From contig NZ_SOFM01000035.1 of NCBI RefSeq assembly GCF_004402705.1, forward strand, positions 71,330 to 135,329: a DNA stretch of 64,000 bases, given 5' to 3'. Both the position numbers and the translations under genes were made by a program. Under the pieces are notes generated by a model. It was given only the letters and a program-made list of their open reading frames with translations, ran no database searches and had not been told where the DNA came from. The stretch is from Cryobacterium mannosilyticum. GTDB taxonomy: Bacteria > Actinomycetota > Actinomycetes > Actinomycetales > Microbacteriaceae. How positions within the stretch are numbered: the first letter of the stretch is position 1; each line of letters starts with the position of its first letter. Below are positions 1 to 8,035 of the stretch, piece by piece.

Positions 1-593
1 AGCACGATCGTGAGGTCGCTGCCGCCGACCTCCCTGGCCATCCGCAGGGTTTCAAGGATGCGATCGGCGACCGGGTCGGCCAGGGACTCCTTGAGGCGGT
101 CCACGGCATAGGTGAAATTGCCGGTGGACCGGTAGTCCCCGGCGAACGCCGCGAACGCGGCCCTCGTCGTCACCGGGCCGGCATCGGCGAGGCTGCTCAC
201 GCTGTCGGGGAGGGCGAGACCCGACCGCACCGCGGACACGAGATGGTCGACGACGTCGGGCCAGACTGTCCGGTTGGCCCGACGCGCCGCCCGCGCGCGC
301 CAGGTGACAACCAGCACGGGCAATGCCATGCCGCCCAGCCCCGCGACGATCGACAACGCCCCGATGCCGAGAAGCGCCTCGGCCAGCGCGAAGCCGGCCA
401 CCCCGAGGACGAGGGAAATGGCCGCGAACGCGGGCAGCGGAAGCGCACCCAGGCCGGCCTGGGCCAGGTCTGCCCGGAAGGCCCCGTGCGGCCGGCCCCG
501 CCCGGGATCGGCCGTCCCGCGCGTGGGCCAGAGGAACGGCGAGGCCAGCAGCAGCAGGCCGGCCCCGAGCAGGCTCCCGAGAACGACGCTCAT
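1..593 (-). CDS. TadB-like inner-membrane protein of a tight-adherence (Tad/Flp) secretion system, 3' end outside window
   Basis: This is the start of a type II secretion system F-family protein, which would act as the membrane platform of a Tad/Flp pilus machine. The visible part has an N-terminal hydrophobic segment (SVVLGSLLGAGLLLLASPFL), a second membrane region (residues about 55-90) and then a cytoplasmic stretch with DVVDHLVSAVRSGLALPDS, typical of TadB. Its ATG overlaps the TGA of the upstream ATPase in an ATGA junction, so the two are translationally coupled. The C-terminal half runs off the left edge. The family call rests on the motif, membrane layout and neighbour. Confidence 0.8.
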   Translation of the reverse strand, partial: MSVVLGSLLGAGLLLLASPFLWPTRGTADPGRGRPHGAFRADLAQAGLGALPLPAFAAISLVLGVAGFALAEALLGIGALSIVAGLGGMALPVLVVTWRARAARRANRTVWPDVVDHLVSAVRSGLALPDSVSSLADAGPVTTRAAFAAFAGDYRSTGNFTYAVDRLKESLADPVADRILETLRMAREVGGSDLTIV

Positions 594-1822
594 GCCGCAC
601 CAGCTCGCAGCACTATGGCGGGGTCGAGCCCCGCAGCCAGGAACTTGGTGAGCTTGCCGGGATGGCCGCCGGTCGCCGTGAGCGTTCCGCCCTCGATGAG
701 GAAGATGGGGCTCGCCTCGATCACGGGGCCGGCAAGCCGACCGCTGGGCGCCAGGATCTCGATGACCCGGCGACGGCCATGCCGGTCGATTTCGCAGTGG
801 ACCACGATGTCGATGCAGCCCGCGACGGTCGGCAGCACGAAGGCCGAGTCGATGTTGCGACCGGCCAGGAGCGGGAGCGTGGACAGCTTGGCCAGGGCGT
901 CCCGCGCGCTGTTGGCGTGGATCGAGCACATCCCCGGCAGCCCACTGTTGAGCGCGATCAACAGGTCGAGGCTTTCCGCCTCACGCACCTCGCCGACGAT
1001 GAGACGGTCGGGCCGCATCCGCAGGGACTCCTTGATCAGCCGGCGCAGGGTGATCTCGCCGGTGCCCTCGAGGCTGGGCTGGCGGCACTGCATGGCCACG
1101 ACGTCGCGGGCGGCGAGGTCGAGTTCGAAGGTCTCCTCCACCGTCACGATCCGCTCGTTGCGGCGGGTGGCCGTGAGGAGGGCGTTGAGCATCGTGGTCT
1201 TGCCGGTCTGGGTCGCGCCCGAGACGAGGATGTTCTGCCCCGACAGAACGCACATCCGCAGGAATTCCGATGCCTGCTGGGTCAGCGACCCCAGCCCGAC
1301 CAGCTGGTTCAGGTCGCGGATGCGCCGGGTGAACTTGCGGATGTTCACCGCCCAGTGCTTGCGGGTGATGTCCGGGATGACCACGTGCAGCCTCGAGCCG
1401 TCCGGCAGGGACGCATCGACGAACGGGGAGGACAGGTCGACCCGGCGGCCGGATGCCTGCAGCATCCGTTCGACGAGGTCCCGGACCTCACGCTCGGAAA
1501 GCACCATGTCGGTCAGTTCCGGAACCCCGTCGCGGGCCACGAACACCCGGGACGGCGAGTTGATCCAGATCTCCTCGATGCCCGGGTCATCGAGGAATGG
1601 TTGCAGCGCCCCGAACCCGGTCAGCGACGCCACCACCTCCCTGGCTGCCTGGCGTTCGTCGGGGATCAGCGGCAGGGAGGAGCCGAGCGCCCGCTCGCTG
1701 TAGCGCTGGAGCTCGTCGTGCACGTACTTCTCCGCCAGCAGCAGGTCGGTCGAGAGATCGACGCCGTCGCGGCGCACCCGGGACCGGACCTGCTCGGTGA
1801 TGATGCGCACGGCCTCGCTCAT
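590..1822 (-). CDS. tadA: TadA/CpaF-family secretion ATPase
   Basis: This is the hexameric cytoplasmic ATPase that powers Tad/Flp pilus assembly. It has an N-terminal domain, then a Walker A motif GATQTGKTT at about residues 202-210, an Asp-box region (RIVTVEETFELDL) and a Walker B region DRLIVGEVREAES followed by the HAN motif typical of the family. At about 410 residues it has normal length. I chose the ATG at 1822 because it gives the usual N-terminus (MSEAVRIITEQ). A GTG at 1840 in the same frame is an alternative. The gene is first in its operon and is followed by tadB with a 4-bp overlap. No TadZ-like gene lies upstream within view. Confidence 0.9.
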   Translation of the reverse strand: MSEAVRIITEQVRSRVRRDGVDLSTDLLLAEKYVHDELQRYSERALGSSLPLIPDERQAAREVVASLTGFGALQPFLDDPGIEEIWINSPSRVFVARDGVPELTDMVLSEREVRDLVERMLQASGRRVDLSSPFVDASLPDGSRLHVVIPDITRKHWAVNIRKFTRRIRDLNQLVGLGSLTQQASEFLRMCVLSGQNILVSGATQTGKTTMLNALLTATRRNERIVTVEETFELDLAARDVVAMQCRQPSLEGTGEITLRRLIKESLRMRPDRLIVGEVREAESLDLLIALNSGLPGMCSIHANSARDALAKLSTLPLLAGRNIDSAFVLPTVAGCIDIVVHCEIDRHGRRRVIEILAPSGRLAGPVIEASPIFLIEGGTLTATGGHPGKLTKFLAAGLDPAIVLRAGAA

Positions 1823-1933
1823 CCCTGAATGATGCTCCACCGGTGCAGGACACCGGAGAACTTATCCACACCCCCGTCGCCATACCCGGCACCACTTGCC
1901 TTAGCCCGCTGGCGAGGGTGCTTTTTCCGCAAG

Positions 1934-2740
1934 TCAGCGGGCGGACCAGCCGCCGTCCATCCCGTAGCTGGAGCCTGTGACCATGGCGGCATCGGCCGAC
2001 GCCAGCCAGGCCACCAGCGACCCGACCTCCTCCGGCTCGACCAGCCGCTTGATGGCGCTCTCCGTGAGCATGATCCGGCCGAGCACCTCCGCCTCCGGGA
2101 TGCCGTGCACGAGCGCCTGGTCCTTGATCTGCTTCTCGACCAGGGGCGTGCGCACATAACCGGGGCTGACGCAGTTGCTGGTCACCCCGTGTTCCCCGCC
2201 CTCGAGGGCGGTCACCTTGGAGAGGCCTTCCAGCCCGTGCTTGGCCGCGACATACGCAGCCTTGAACGGCGAGGCGCGAATGCCGTGCACCGACGTGACG
2301 TTGACGATGCGCCCGAAGCCGCGCTCGTACATCTGCGGCAACGCCGCCCGGATCAGCAGGAAGGGAACCTCCAGCATGAGAGTGATGATGCGGCGGAAGT
2401 CCTCCGGAGCGAAGTCCTGGATCGGACTGATCGTCTGGACGCCCGCGTTGTTGACCAGGATGTCCACGCCCGCCAACCGCAGGGAAAGCTCCGGATCGGT
2501 CAGCGCGGCCGGGTCCAGCAGATTCACCGCCCAGCTCGAACCGCCGACCTCCGCGGCGAGCGCCGCGGCCCCGGCCCGGTCCATGTCGGCGACGACGACG
2601 TGGGCGCCGCGGGCCGCGAGCGCCCGGACCGTGGCCGCGCCGATCCCGCTCGCTCCCCCGGTGACGAGGGCTCTCCGGCCCTGAAGGGGCCTGGTGCCGC
2701 CCCCATCGTGGACGGAAACGGTCTCTGCTGCTGCGGTCAT
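1934..2740 (-). CDS. SDR-family 3-hydroxybutyrate dehydrogenase
   Basis: The predicted cytosolic enzyme oxidises (R)-3-hydroxybutyrate to acetoacetate with NAD+. It is a classical short-chain dehydrogenase of 268 residues with TGGASGIG (27-34) for cofactor binding, NNAG (97-100) and the catalytic Ser150, Tyr163 and Lys167 (YVAAK). The C-terminal part (PGYVRTPLVEKQI, then KR..EPEEVG) is the pattern seen in 3-hydroxybutyrate dehydrogenases. The start at 2740 has an AAGGA ribosome site a few bases upstream, which I prefer over an in-frame start 30 bases earlier. It lies 59 bp downstream of a metabolite transporter on the same strand, so a joint uptake and oxidation role is likely. Another SDR substrate is possible. 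Confidence 0.8.
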   Translation of the reverse strand: MTAAAETVSVHDGGGTRPLQGRRALVTGGASGIGAATVRALAARGAHVVVADMDRAGAAALAAEVGGSSWAVNLLDPAALTDPELSLRLAGVDILVNNAGVQTISPIQDFAPEDFRRIITLMLEVPFLLIRAALPQMYERGFGRIVNVTSVHGIRASPFKAAYVAAKHGLEGLSKVTALEGGEHGVTSNCVSPGYVRTPLVEKQIKDQALVHGIPEAEVLGRIMLTESAIKRLVEPEEVGSLVAWLASADAAMVTGSSYGMDGGWSAR

Positions 2741-2799
2741 CAGGTGGTCCTTCGTGGTGCGGGCTGGCAAGGGCGTGCGGGGCCGGTCGCTCGGCAGGC

Positions 2800-4206
2800 T
2801 CAGCCGGAAACCCTCGCCGGCTCGAGGCCGTGCTTGCGGGCATCCTCAGCGTCGACCTCGCGCAGCGAGATGCCCCGGGTCTCCTTGAGCGTGACCACGG
2901 CGACGACGGTGATCGCACAGGCGATCACCAGGTAGAACGCCACCGGCAGCCAGGACTTGTACTGCTGGAGCAGCGCCGTGGCGATGATCGGCGCCATCGA
3001 ACCGGCCAGGATCGAGGTGACCTGGTAGCCGAGGGACACCCCGGAGTAACGCATCCGGGTCGGGAACATCTCGGCCATGATCGCTGGCTGCCCGGCGTAC
3101 ATCAGAGCGTGGAAGCACAGCCCGATGGTGATGGCCGCCACGATGACGACCGGGTTCAGGGTGTCGAACATCGGGAAGGCGAAGAACGCCCAGGTCGATC
3201 CGAGCACGGCGCCGGCGAGGTAGACCGGCTTGCGTCCGAACCGGTCGGAGAGCCGGCCGACCTGCGGGATCACCAGGAAGTGCACGACGTGGGCGAGCAG
3301 CAGGGCGAGCAGGAGCTGGCTCGTGTTGTACTGGTGCACCGTGACCAGGTAGACGATTGAGAAGCTCACGATCGTGTAGTAGAGGATGTTCTCGGCGAAG
3401 CGCAGACCCATGGCCCCCAGGATCCCCTTCGGATACTTGCGCACGACCTCCATCACGCCGTAGCTGATCGCTTTCTCCGCCTCGACCTGCGCGCGGGCCT
3501 CGAGGAAGATCGGCGCCTCGCTGACGTGGGTGCGGATGTAGTAGCCGATCACCACGATGATCGCGGAGAGCCAGAAGGCCACCCGCCAGCCCCAGCCGAG
3601 GAACTGCTCGGCAGGCAGGATCCAGGACATGGTCAGCAGCACGAGGGTGGCGAGCAGGTTGCCGACCGGAACGGCCGCCTGCGGCCAGCTCGACCAGAAA
3701 CCGCGGGTCTTGTTCGGGCTGTGCTCGGCCACGAGCAGAACGGCGCCGCCCCATTCGCCGCCGACCGCGAAGCCCTGGATGAAGCGCAGGATGACGAGCA
3801 GCGCGGGCGCCCAGTAGCCGATGCTGTTGAAGCCCGGCAGGCAGCCCATCAGGAACGTGGCGGCGCCGACCAGGATGATCGTGACCTGCAGGGTGTGCTT
3901 GCGGCCGAGGCGGTCACCGATCTGACCGAAGACGATGCCACCGAGCGGGCGGGCGATGAAGCCGACGGCGTAGGTGAGGAATGCGGCGATGATGCCGTCC
4001 AGTTCGCTGCCCGCGTTGGGGAAGAAGAACTTGCCGAAGACGAGGCTCGCGGCCGTGGCGTAGAGGAAGAACTCGTACCATTCCACGATCGTGCCGACCA
4101 TCGACGCCGCCACGATCTTGCGCAGCCCCGATTTCTCCTCCGGGCTGTCCTGACCAGACCCGCTCGTTCCGGGCTTCCCGGCTCCGACGCGCTGATTGAC
4201 GCTCAT
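2800..4206 (-). CDS. MHS-family (metabolite:H+ symporter) MFS transporter
   Basis: This is a 12-helix major facilitator of the ProP/ShiA type, about 468 residues. The N-terminal signature IVEWYEFFLYATAASLVFGKFFFP marks the MHS subfamily of proton-coupled organic-acid and osmolyte uptake carriers. The loop motif GDRLGRK follows helix 2, and RFIQGFAVGGEWGGA is conserved in helix 4. The ATG at 4206 has a strong GAAGGAGA site 7 nt upstream, so I use it rather than the in-frame ATG at 4236. The gene lies before the hydroxybutyrate dehydrogenase and divergent to a LysR regulator, which suggests transport of a short hydroxy- or keto-acid. The substrate itself is inferred. Confidence 0.85.
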   Translation of the reverse strand: MSVNQRVGAGKPGTSGSGQDSPEEKSGLRKIVAASMVGTIVEWYEFFLYATAASLVFGKFFFPNAGSELDGIIAAFLTYAVGFIARPLGGIVFGQIGDRLGRKHTLQVTIILVGAATFLMGCLPGFNSIGYWAPALLVILRFIQGFAVGGEWGGAVLLVAEHSPNKTRGFWSSWPQAAVPVGNLLATLVLLTMSWILPAEQFLGWGWRVAFWLSAIIVVIGYYIRTHVSEAPIFLEARAQVEAEKAISYGVMEVVRKYPKGILGAMGLRFAENILYYTIVSFSIVYLVTVHQYNTSQLLLALLLAHVVHFLVIPQVGRLSDRFGRKPVYLAGAVLGSTWAFFAFPMFDTLNPVVIVAAITIGLCFHALMYAGQPAIMAEMFPTRMRYSGVSLGYQVTSILAGSMAPIIATALLQQYKSWLPVAFYLVIACAITVVAVVTLKETRGISLREVDAEDARKHGLEPARVSG

Positions 4207-4220
4207 GTCTGTCTCCTTCG

Positions 4221-4236
4221 GTGTCGTCGCTGACAC
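4221..4236. promoter_or_regulatory. Inverted repeat between MHS transporter and lysR
   Basis: GTGTC-N6-GACAC is a perfect 5-bp-arm palindrome just upstream of the transporter ribosome site, in the divergent region shared with the LysR gene. It is a candidate operator. It is not a canonical T-N11-A LysR box, so the assignment is tentative. Confidence 0.35.
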
Positions 4237-4339
4237 TTAGTGGTGGTTGGCCGAGGGTCGAGTTCCACCCAACACGGCTCCACTGAGTATTCACGGAGTC
4301 CGCCTGTGCATCAATGACCACTTCTACAGAGGGCGTGTG

Positions 4340-4345
4340 CATAAT
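4340..4345 (+). promoter_or_regulatory. -10 box of leaderless lysR
   Basis: CATAAT lies 7 nt before the ATG at 4353, which has no Shine-Dalgarno sequence. Transcription would then begin at or next to the start codon. Confidence 0.5.
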
Positions 4346-4352
4346 TGCAGAT

Positions 4353-5282
4353 ATGACCCTCGCTGCGCCGCCGTCCCCGGCTCCCCACCCCGACGACCTC
4401 CTGGTCTTGCTCGCGGTCGCCCGCACCGGTCGGTACACTGCGGCGGCCGACAGTCTCGGGCTGAACCACACCACGGTCGCCCGTCGGATCACCGCCCTGG
4501 AGAAGGCCCTCGACGGCCGCGTGCTCTCCCGCACGGTGGGAGGCTGGGAGCTGACCGAGCTGGGCAAGAGGGCCTTCAACGCGGCCGAGAACGTCGAAGC
4601 AGCCGTGGCCGTGCTGAACGGGCCGGCCGGCCGGCAGAGCCAACTGTCCGGCGTCGTGCGCATGTCGGCGACCGACGGCTTCAGCGCCTACATCGCCGCC
4701 CCCGCCGTCGCCGCCCTGCAACGCACCCATCCCCATCTCCGAGTGGAGATCGTCACGGTGACCCGGCGCGCCCTCCAGCATCGCTCCGGCCTCGACATCG
4801 AGGTGGTGGTCGGCGAACCACAGGTGCACCGGGCCGAGGCGGTGCGGCTGGGCCACTACCGGCTCGGCATGTACGCGTCGCGCGCCTATCTCGCCGAGAA
4901 GGGAACCCCGGAGAGCGTGGCCGAGCTCACCCGGCATCCGCTGGTCTACTTCGTTGATTCGATGCTGCTGGTCGACGATCTGGATGCCCCGCGGCGGCTG
5001 GTCCCGTCGATGCGGGCCTCGCTCAGCTCGACCAACGTCTTCGTGCACGTGGAGGCGACCCGGGCCGGCGCCGGCATCGGCTTCCTTCCGTGTTTCATGG
5101 CCGACCAGCACTCCGACCTGGTACGGTTGCTCCCCGCCCAGTTCAACGAGCAGCTCCAGTACTGGATGGTGCTCCGCTCCGAGTCGCTTCACCAACCCGC
5201 CGTTGCCACCCTCGTCGCGGCACTGCGACACCAGGTCGACTCCTTCCGGGAGGCCCTGCACGGCCGCCCATCGCCTGCCTGA
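4353..5282 (+). CDS. LysR-family transcriptional regulator
   Basis: This is a DNA-binding regulator of about 309 residues with an N-terminal winged helix-turn-helix (GRYTAAADSLGLNHTTVARRITALE) and a C-terminal effector-binding domain of the periplasmic-binding fold. I chose the ATG at 4353 because it gives the usual distance to the helix-turn-helix and sits 7 nt after a good -10 hexamer. An ATG at 4314 would place that promoter inside the gene. It is divergent from the MHS transporter and hydroxybutyrate dehydrogenase genes, which it probably controls in response to a substrate of that pathway. The effector cannot be read from the sequence. Confidence 0.87.
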   Translation: MTLAAPPSPAPHPDDLLVLLAVARTGRYTAAADSLGLNHTTVARRITALEKALDGRVLSRTVGGWELTELGKRAFNAAENVEAAVAVLNGPAGRQSQLSGVVRMSATDGFSAYIAAPAVAALQRTHPHLRVEIVTVTRRALQHRSGLDIEVVVGEPQVHRAEAVRLGHYRLGMYASRAYLAEKGTPESVAELTRHPLVYFVDSMLLVDDLDAPRRLVPSMRASLSSTNVFVHVEATRAGAGIGFLPCFMADQHSDLVRLLPAQFNEQLQYWMVLRSESLHQPAVATLVAALRHQVDSFREALHGRPSPA

Positions 5283-5350
5283 CCGGGCTTCTCGCTCCGG
5301 ACCGGGCACCGGGCGCCCACCGTCGCACGAACTACACTGGAACCGTAGTC

Positions 5351-5432
5351 GCGGGAGTGGTGAAATTGGCAGACACGCAGGATTTAGGTTCCTGTGCTTT
5401 CGAGCGTGGGGGTTCAAGTCCCCTCTCCCGCA
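5351..5432 (+). tRNA. tRNA-Leu (anticodon TAG)
   Basis: The acceptor stem pairs GCGGGAG with CTCCCGC, and the anticodon loop is TTTAGGT within CAGGA/TCCTG, giving TAG for CTA codons. The long variable arm (TGCTTTCGAGCG) is a class II leucine feature, and GGTTCAAGTCC is the T-arm. The discriminator is A5432 and CCA is not encoded. The next gene starts one base later. Confidence 0.95.
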
Positions 5433-5433
5433 C

Positions 5434-6120
5434 ATGAACAATGCGTCAGCGCTGGACGGCCAGTTGAACGATCTGCTCGCGGACACCGGGGCGATCGTCT
5501 TCTACCTGCTTGTCTGGGCGCTCGTCTTCGCGGGAACGGCGGTCTTCCTCGGCGTCTTCATCCCCTTCATCACCGGGGATTCCCTGCTCTTCGGCTCCGG
5601 CCTGGTCGCGGCCTCGACCCCGAACCTCAACATCGCCGTGCTCGCGATCGGCACCGGACTCGCCGCGTTCCTCGGCGACCAGGTCGGATTCCTCCTGGGG
5701 CGCCGTTTCGGTCGTTCCTCCCTCGACCGGCACGGCGGACGCCGCACCAGGTCCGCGATCGCCAGGACCGAGCAGTTCTATCGCTCCTTCGGCTGGTGGT
5801 CCGTGGTGATCGCCCGGTTCATGCCCTGGGCGCGAGTGTTCGTGCCGGTGATCGCCGGGGTCGGCCGGATGAACTACTACAAATTCCTCAGCAGCAATCT
5901 GGTCGGCGCGATCGCCTGGGGTGTCGGACTCACCCTGACGGGCTACTTCGCTGCGGCCATTCCCGGGGTCAAGAGCGCCGCCTACGTCATAGCCGGGCTG
6001 TTCATCGCGGCGTCGATCGTGTTCGGCGTGCGCACCTGGCGGTCCGAGCGCGGCCCCCGCTCCGCGCTCTCACCATCGCCGGCGCCCGCACCAGCGGATG
6101 ACGTCGCCCCCGAAGTCTGA
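5434..6120 (+). CDS. DedA-family membrane protein
   Basis: This is a polytopic inner-membrane protein of 228 residues in the DedA/SNARE-associated superfamily, linked in other bacteria to undecaprenyl-phosphate or phospholipid recycling and proton-motive-force homeostasis. Visible family motifs are GDSLLFGSG near the N-terminus, FLGDQVGFLLGRRFG and the re-entrant-loop pattern ARFMPWARVFVPVIAGVGRMNY. The ATG is one base after the tRNA-Leu discriminator base. No Shine-Dalgarno sequence can exist outside the tRNA and no other good start is seen. Translation probably depends on a leaderless mRNA produced by tRNA 3' processing. A second DedA gene follows about 100 bp downstream. Confidence 0.85.
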   Translation: MNNASALDGQLNDLLADTGAIVFYLLVWALVFAGTAVFLGVFIPFITGDSLLFGSGLVAASTPNLNIAVLAIGTGLAAFLGDQVGFLLGRRFGRSSLDRHGGRRTRSAIARTEQFYRSFGWWSVVIARFMPWARVFVPVIAGVGRMNYYKFLSSNLVGAIAWGVGLTLTGYFAAAIPGVKSAAYVIAGLFIAASIVFGVRTWRSERGPRSALSPSPAPAPADDVAPEV

Positions 6121-6136
6121 ACGCTGACCGGCGCAT

Positions 6137-6172
6137 ACGGGGTTCTCCCGTAATCTGGCGATACCCTGTATC
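6137..6172 (+). other. Two small inverted repeats between dedA genes
   Basis: The gap holds ACGGG-N5-CCCGT (6137-6151) and GATAC-CCT-GTATC (6160-6172). The first could be a weak transcription stop for the tRNA-dedA unit. The second lies upstream of the next gene and could be an operator or part of its promoter. Function is not established. Confidence 0.3.
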
Positions 6173-6228
6173 ACAGCACCCACGATCACCGCCGCCCGGC
6201 CGTTGTGGCCACCGACTGGAGTTCATTC

Positions 6229-6993
6229 GTGATTCATTCCGCCCTGATTCTCACCGCGCCGATTCATTCGGCGCTCATCCCGTGGCTTGACCCCAAGTAC
6301 CTGATCGACGGGTTCGGCGCCTGGGCGCTGCTCGGCGTCTGCGCGATCATCTTCGCCGAGACCGGGTTGCTGGTCGGATTCCTCTTCCCCGGCGACACCC
6401 TACTCATCATCACCGGCATCCTCACCTTCAGCGGCGCCATCAAGATCGACATCTGGTGGGTTGCCCTCGCCATCGGCTTCGCCGCGTTCCTCGGCGGGGA
6501 ATGCGGCTACCTGATCGGCCGCAAGTTCGGGCCGCGCGTGTTCGAGCGCAAGGAATCCGGGCTGTTCAGCGTCAAGAACGTGGAGCGCACGAACGCGTTC
6601 TTCGAACGGTTCGGCGGCTTCGCCGTCATCGTCGCCCGTTTTGTCCCGATCGTGCGCACATTCGCCCCGGTGGCCGCCGGCGTAGGCCGGATGAACTACC
6701 GCCGGTATTCGATCTACAACCTCGCGGGCGCCCTGCTCTGGGGTGTGGGAGTGACCTACGCGGGCTTCTTCCTCGGCTACATCCCACCCGTGCGCGACTT
6801 CGTCAGCCACTACATTGATCTGATCCTGCTCGGCGCGGTCCTGATCACGCTGATCCCCACCGTGTTCCACTACGTTCAGGCGACCATGAAGGCCCGCCGA
6901 GCCACCCGGGCAGGGGTGACGACCGCCACCGGAAGCCTGGTGCTCGACCCCGACGTGTTCGACGGTCACCACGAGCACAAGCACGACGCCTGA
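6229..6993 (+). CDS. DedA-family membrane protein (second copy)
   Basis: This second DedA-superfamily protein has 254 residues. It carries the family motifs AETGLLVGFLFPGDTLL, FLGGECGYLIGRKFG and ARFVPIVRTFAPVAAGVGRMNYRRY, plus four to five membrane segments. The tail is His/Asp-rich (GHHEHKHDA). The GTG at 6229 has CTGGAG 7 nt upstream, so I prefer it to the upstream GTG at 6205. The N-terminus contains a duplicated IHSALI motif encoded by a short direct repeat. It diverges considerably from the neighbouring DedA, so the pair is not a recent duplication. Confidence 0.87.
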   Translation: MIHSALILTAPIHSALIPWLDPKYLIDGFGAWALLGVCAIIFAETGLLVGFLFPGDTLLIITGILTFSGAIKIDIWWVALAIGFAAFLGGECGYLIGRKFGPRVFERKESGLFSVKNVERTNAFFERFGGFAVIVARFVPIVRTFAPVAAGVGRMNYRRYSIYNLAGALLWGVGVTYAGFFLGYIPPVRDFVSHYIDLILLGAVLITLIPTVFHYVQATMKARRATRAGVTTATGSLVLDPDVFDGHHEHKHDA

Positions 6994-7028
6994 CGCCTGA
7001 CGCCGGATGCCTGGCGTCTGGCGCCGGG

Positions 7029-7940
7029 TCAGAGGTGCGGGTAGTCCTCGTGCGCGGCGTGCTCCGCCGGCTCCAGCTGGAACGTCGAGTGGTCGACGTC
7101 GAAGTGCTCGGCGAGGCACCCGGACAGGGCATCGAGCAGCTCTCCCGAACCTCCCGACTGGAGCACCACCGGTTCCACCACCACATGGGCGCTGAAAACA
7201 TGCGCACCGGACGTGATCGCCCAGACGTGAACATCGTGCACGGCGACCACCCCGGGAGTCTCCAGCAGGTGCCGCCGGATCTCCGTGACATCCGTGTCGA
7301 TGGGCGCTGACTCGCTGAGCACCCGCACGACGTCGCGGAGCAGCACGAACGCCCGGGGACCGATCATCGCCGCGATGACCAGCGAAGCGATCGCATCCGC
7401 CTGGGCGAAGCCGGTGAGAAGGATGACCGCCGCCGCTGCGATGACCGCCACCGAACCGAGGGCGTCGCCGAGCACCTCGAGGTAGGCCCCGCGCATATTG
7501 ATGGAGCCCTTCGCCGCCGGGCGCAGGAGCAGCAGCCCGGCGATGTTCGCGACGAGGCCGATCGCGGCCACGATCAGCATCGGCATCGCCTGCACCTCGA
7601 CGGGCGAGGAGCCGACCAGCCGGGTCACGGCCCCGACCACGACGGAGATCGCCACGGTTACGAGGATCAATCCGTTGATCAGCGCGCCGAAGACCTCGGC
7701 CCGCTGGTAGCCGAAGGTCTGCCGGTCGGTGGCAGGCCGGGCGGCCACGACCGTCGCGACGAGCGCGATGACCAGGCCGGCAAGGTCGGAGAACATGTGG
7801 CCGGCATCCGCCAGCAGCGCCAGGGAACCGGTGAGGGCGGCACCGATGACCTCGACGACGAGCACTGCGGCGACGATGCCGATCGCCACAGTGAGGCGCA
7901 CCCGGTTCGTCTGCGAGGTGTGCGCGTGATCGTGGCCCAT
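7029..7940 (-). CDS. Cation diffusion facilitator (CzcD/ZitB-like metal exporter)
   Basis: This is a proton-coupled divalent-metal efflux protein of 303 residues with six membrane helices and a C-terminal cytoplasmic ferredoxin-like domain (VHDVHVWAITSGAHVFSAHVVVE). The N-terminus is His-rich (MGHDHAH). Metal-site residues appear in the second helix (LLADAGHMFSD). In the fifth helix the motif is YLEVLGD, so the usual His of the zinc/cadmium HxxxD pair is Glu, which could shift metal preference. The ATG has no ribosome site and sits 6 nt from a TACCTT -10 box. A long palindrome lies about 60 bp upstream and may bind a metal sensor. Confidence 0.88.
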   Translation of the reverse strand: MGHDHAHTSQTNRVRLTVAIGIVAAVLVVEVIGAALTGSLALLADAGHMFSDLAGLVIALVATVVAARPATDRQTFGYQRAEVFGALINGLILVTVAISVVVGAVTRLVGSSPVEVQAMPMLIVAAIGLVANIAGLLLLRPAAKGSINMRGAYLEVLGDALGSVAVIAAAAVILLTGFAQADAIASLVIAAMIGPRAFVLLRDVVRVLSESAPIDTDVTEIRRHLLETPGVVAVHDVHVWAITSGAHVFSAHVVVEPVVLQSGGSGELLDALSGCLAEHFDVDHSTFQLEPAEHAAHEDYPHL

Positions 7941-7946
7941 TCGTCA

Positions 7947-7952
7947 AAGGTA
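7947..7952 (-). promoter_or_regulatory. -10 box of leaderless CDF gene
   Basis: TACCTT (minus strand) is 6 nt before the ATG at 7940, and there is no Shine-Dalgarno sequence. The spacing fits transcription starting at the start codon. Confidence 0.45.
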
Positions 7953-7989
7953 GAGCGCGCGCAGGAGGATAGCCAGTTGAGCCGCCAGT

Positions 7990-8010
7990 TGGGAATGAGT
8001 GCCATTCTCA
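7990..8010. promoter_or_regulatory. 21-bp palindrome upstream of the metal exporter
   Basis: TGGGAATG-N5-CATTCTCA has 8-bp arms with one mismatch. It lies about 50-70 bp upstream of the exporter start and behind the rdgB stop codon. The half-site TGAGAATG resembles actinobacterial zinc-uptake-regulator half-sites, but spacing and position also fit an activator. The protein that binds it is unknown. Confidence 0.45.
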
Positions 8011-8035
8011 GCACCGGCGAGGTCCCGCCAGGCGG

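Noticed and set aside
243..1703. Long plus-strand frame over tadA/tadB
   Set aside because: It is antisense to two recognisable Tad genes, with no family motif and no ribosome site.
1905..1941. CCCGCTG/CAGCGGG inverted repeat near the end of the hydroxybutyrate dehydrogenase gene
   Set aside because: It has only 7-bp arms with a long loop and one arm lies in coding sequence, so it is too weak to call a terminator.
4314..4352. Upstream ATG for lysR
   Set aside because: It would place the clear -10 box inside the coding region and adds residues before the normal helix-turn-helix position.
4954..5433. Upstream extension of the dedA frame across tRNA-Leu
   Set aside because: The extra residues would be encoded by lysR in another frame and by the tRNA itself. 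The family N-terminus begins at the ATG at 5434.
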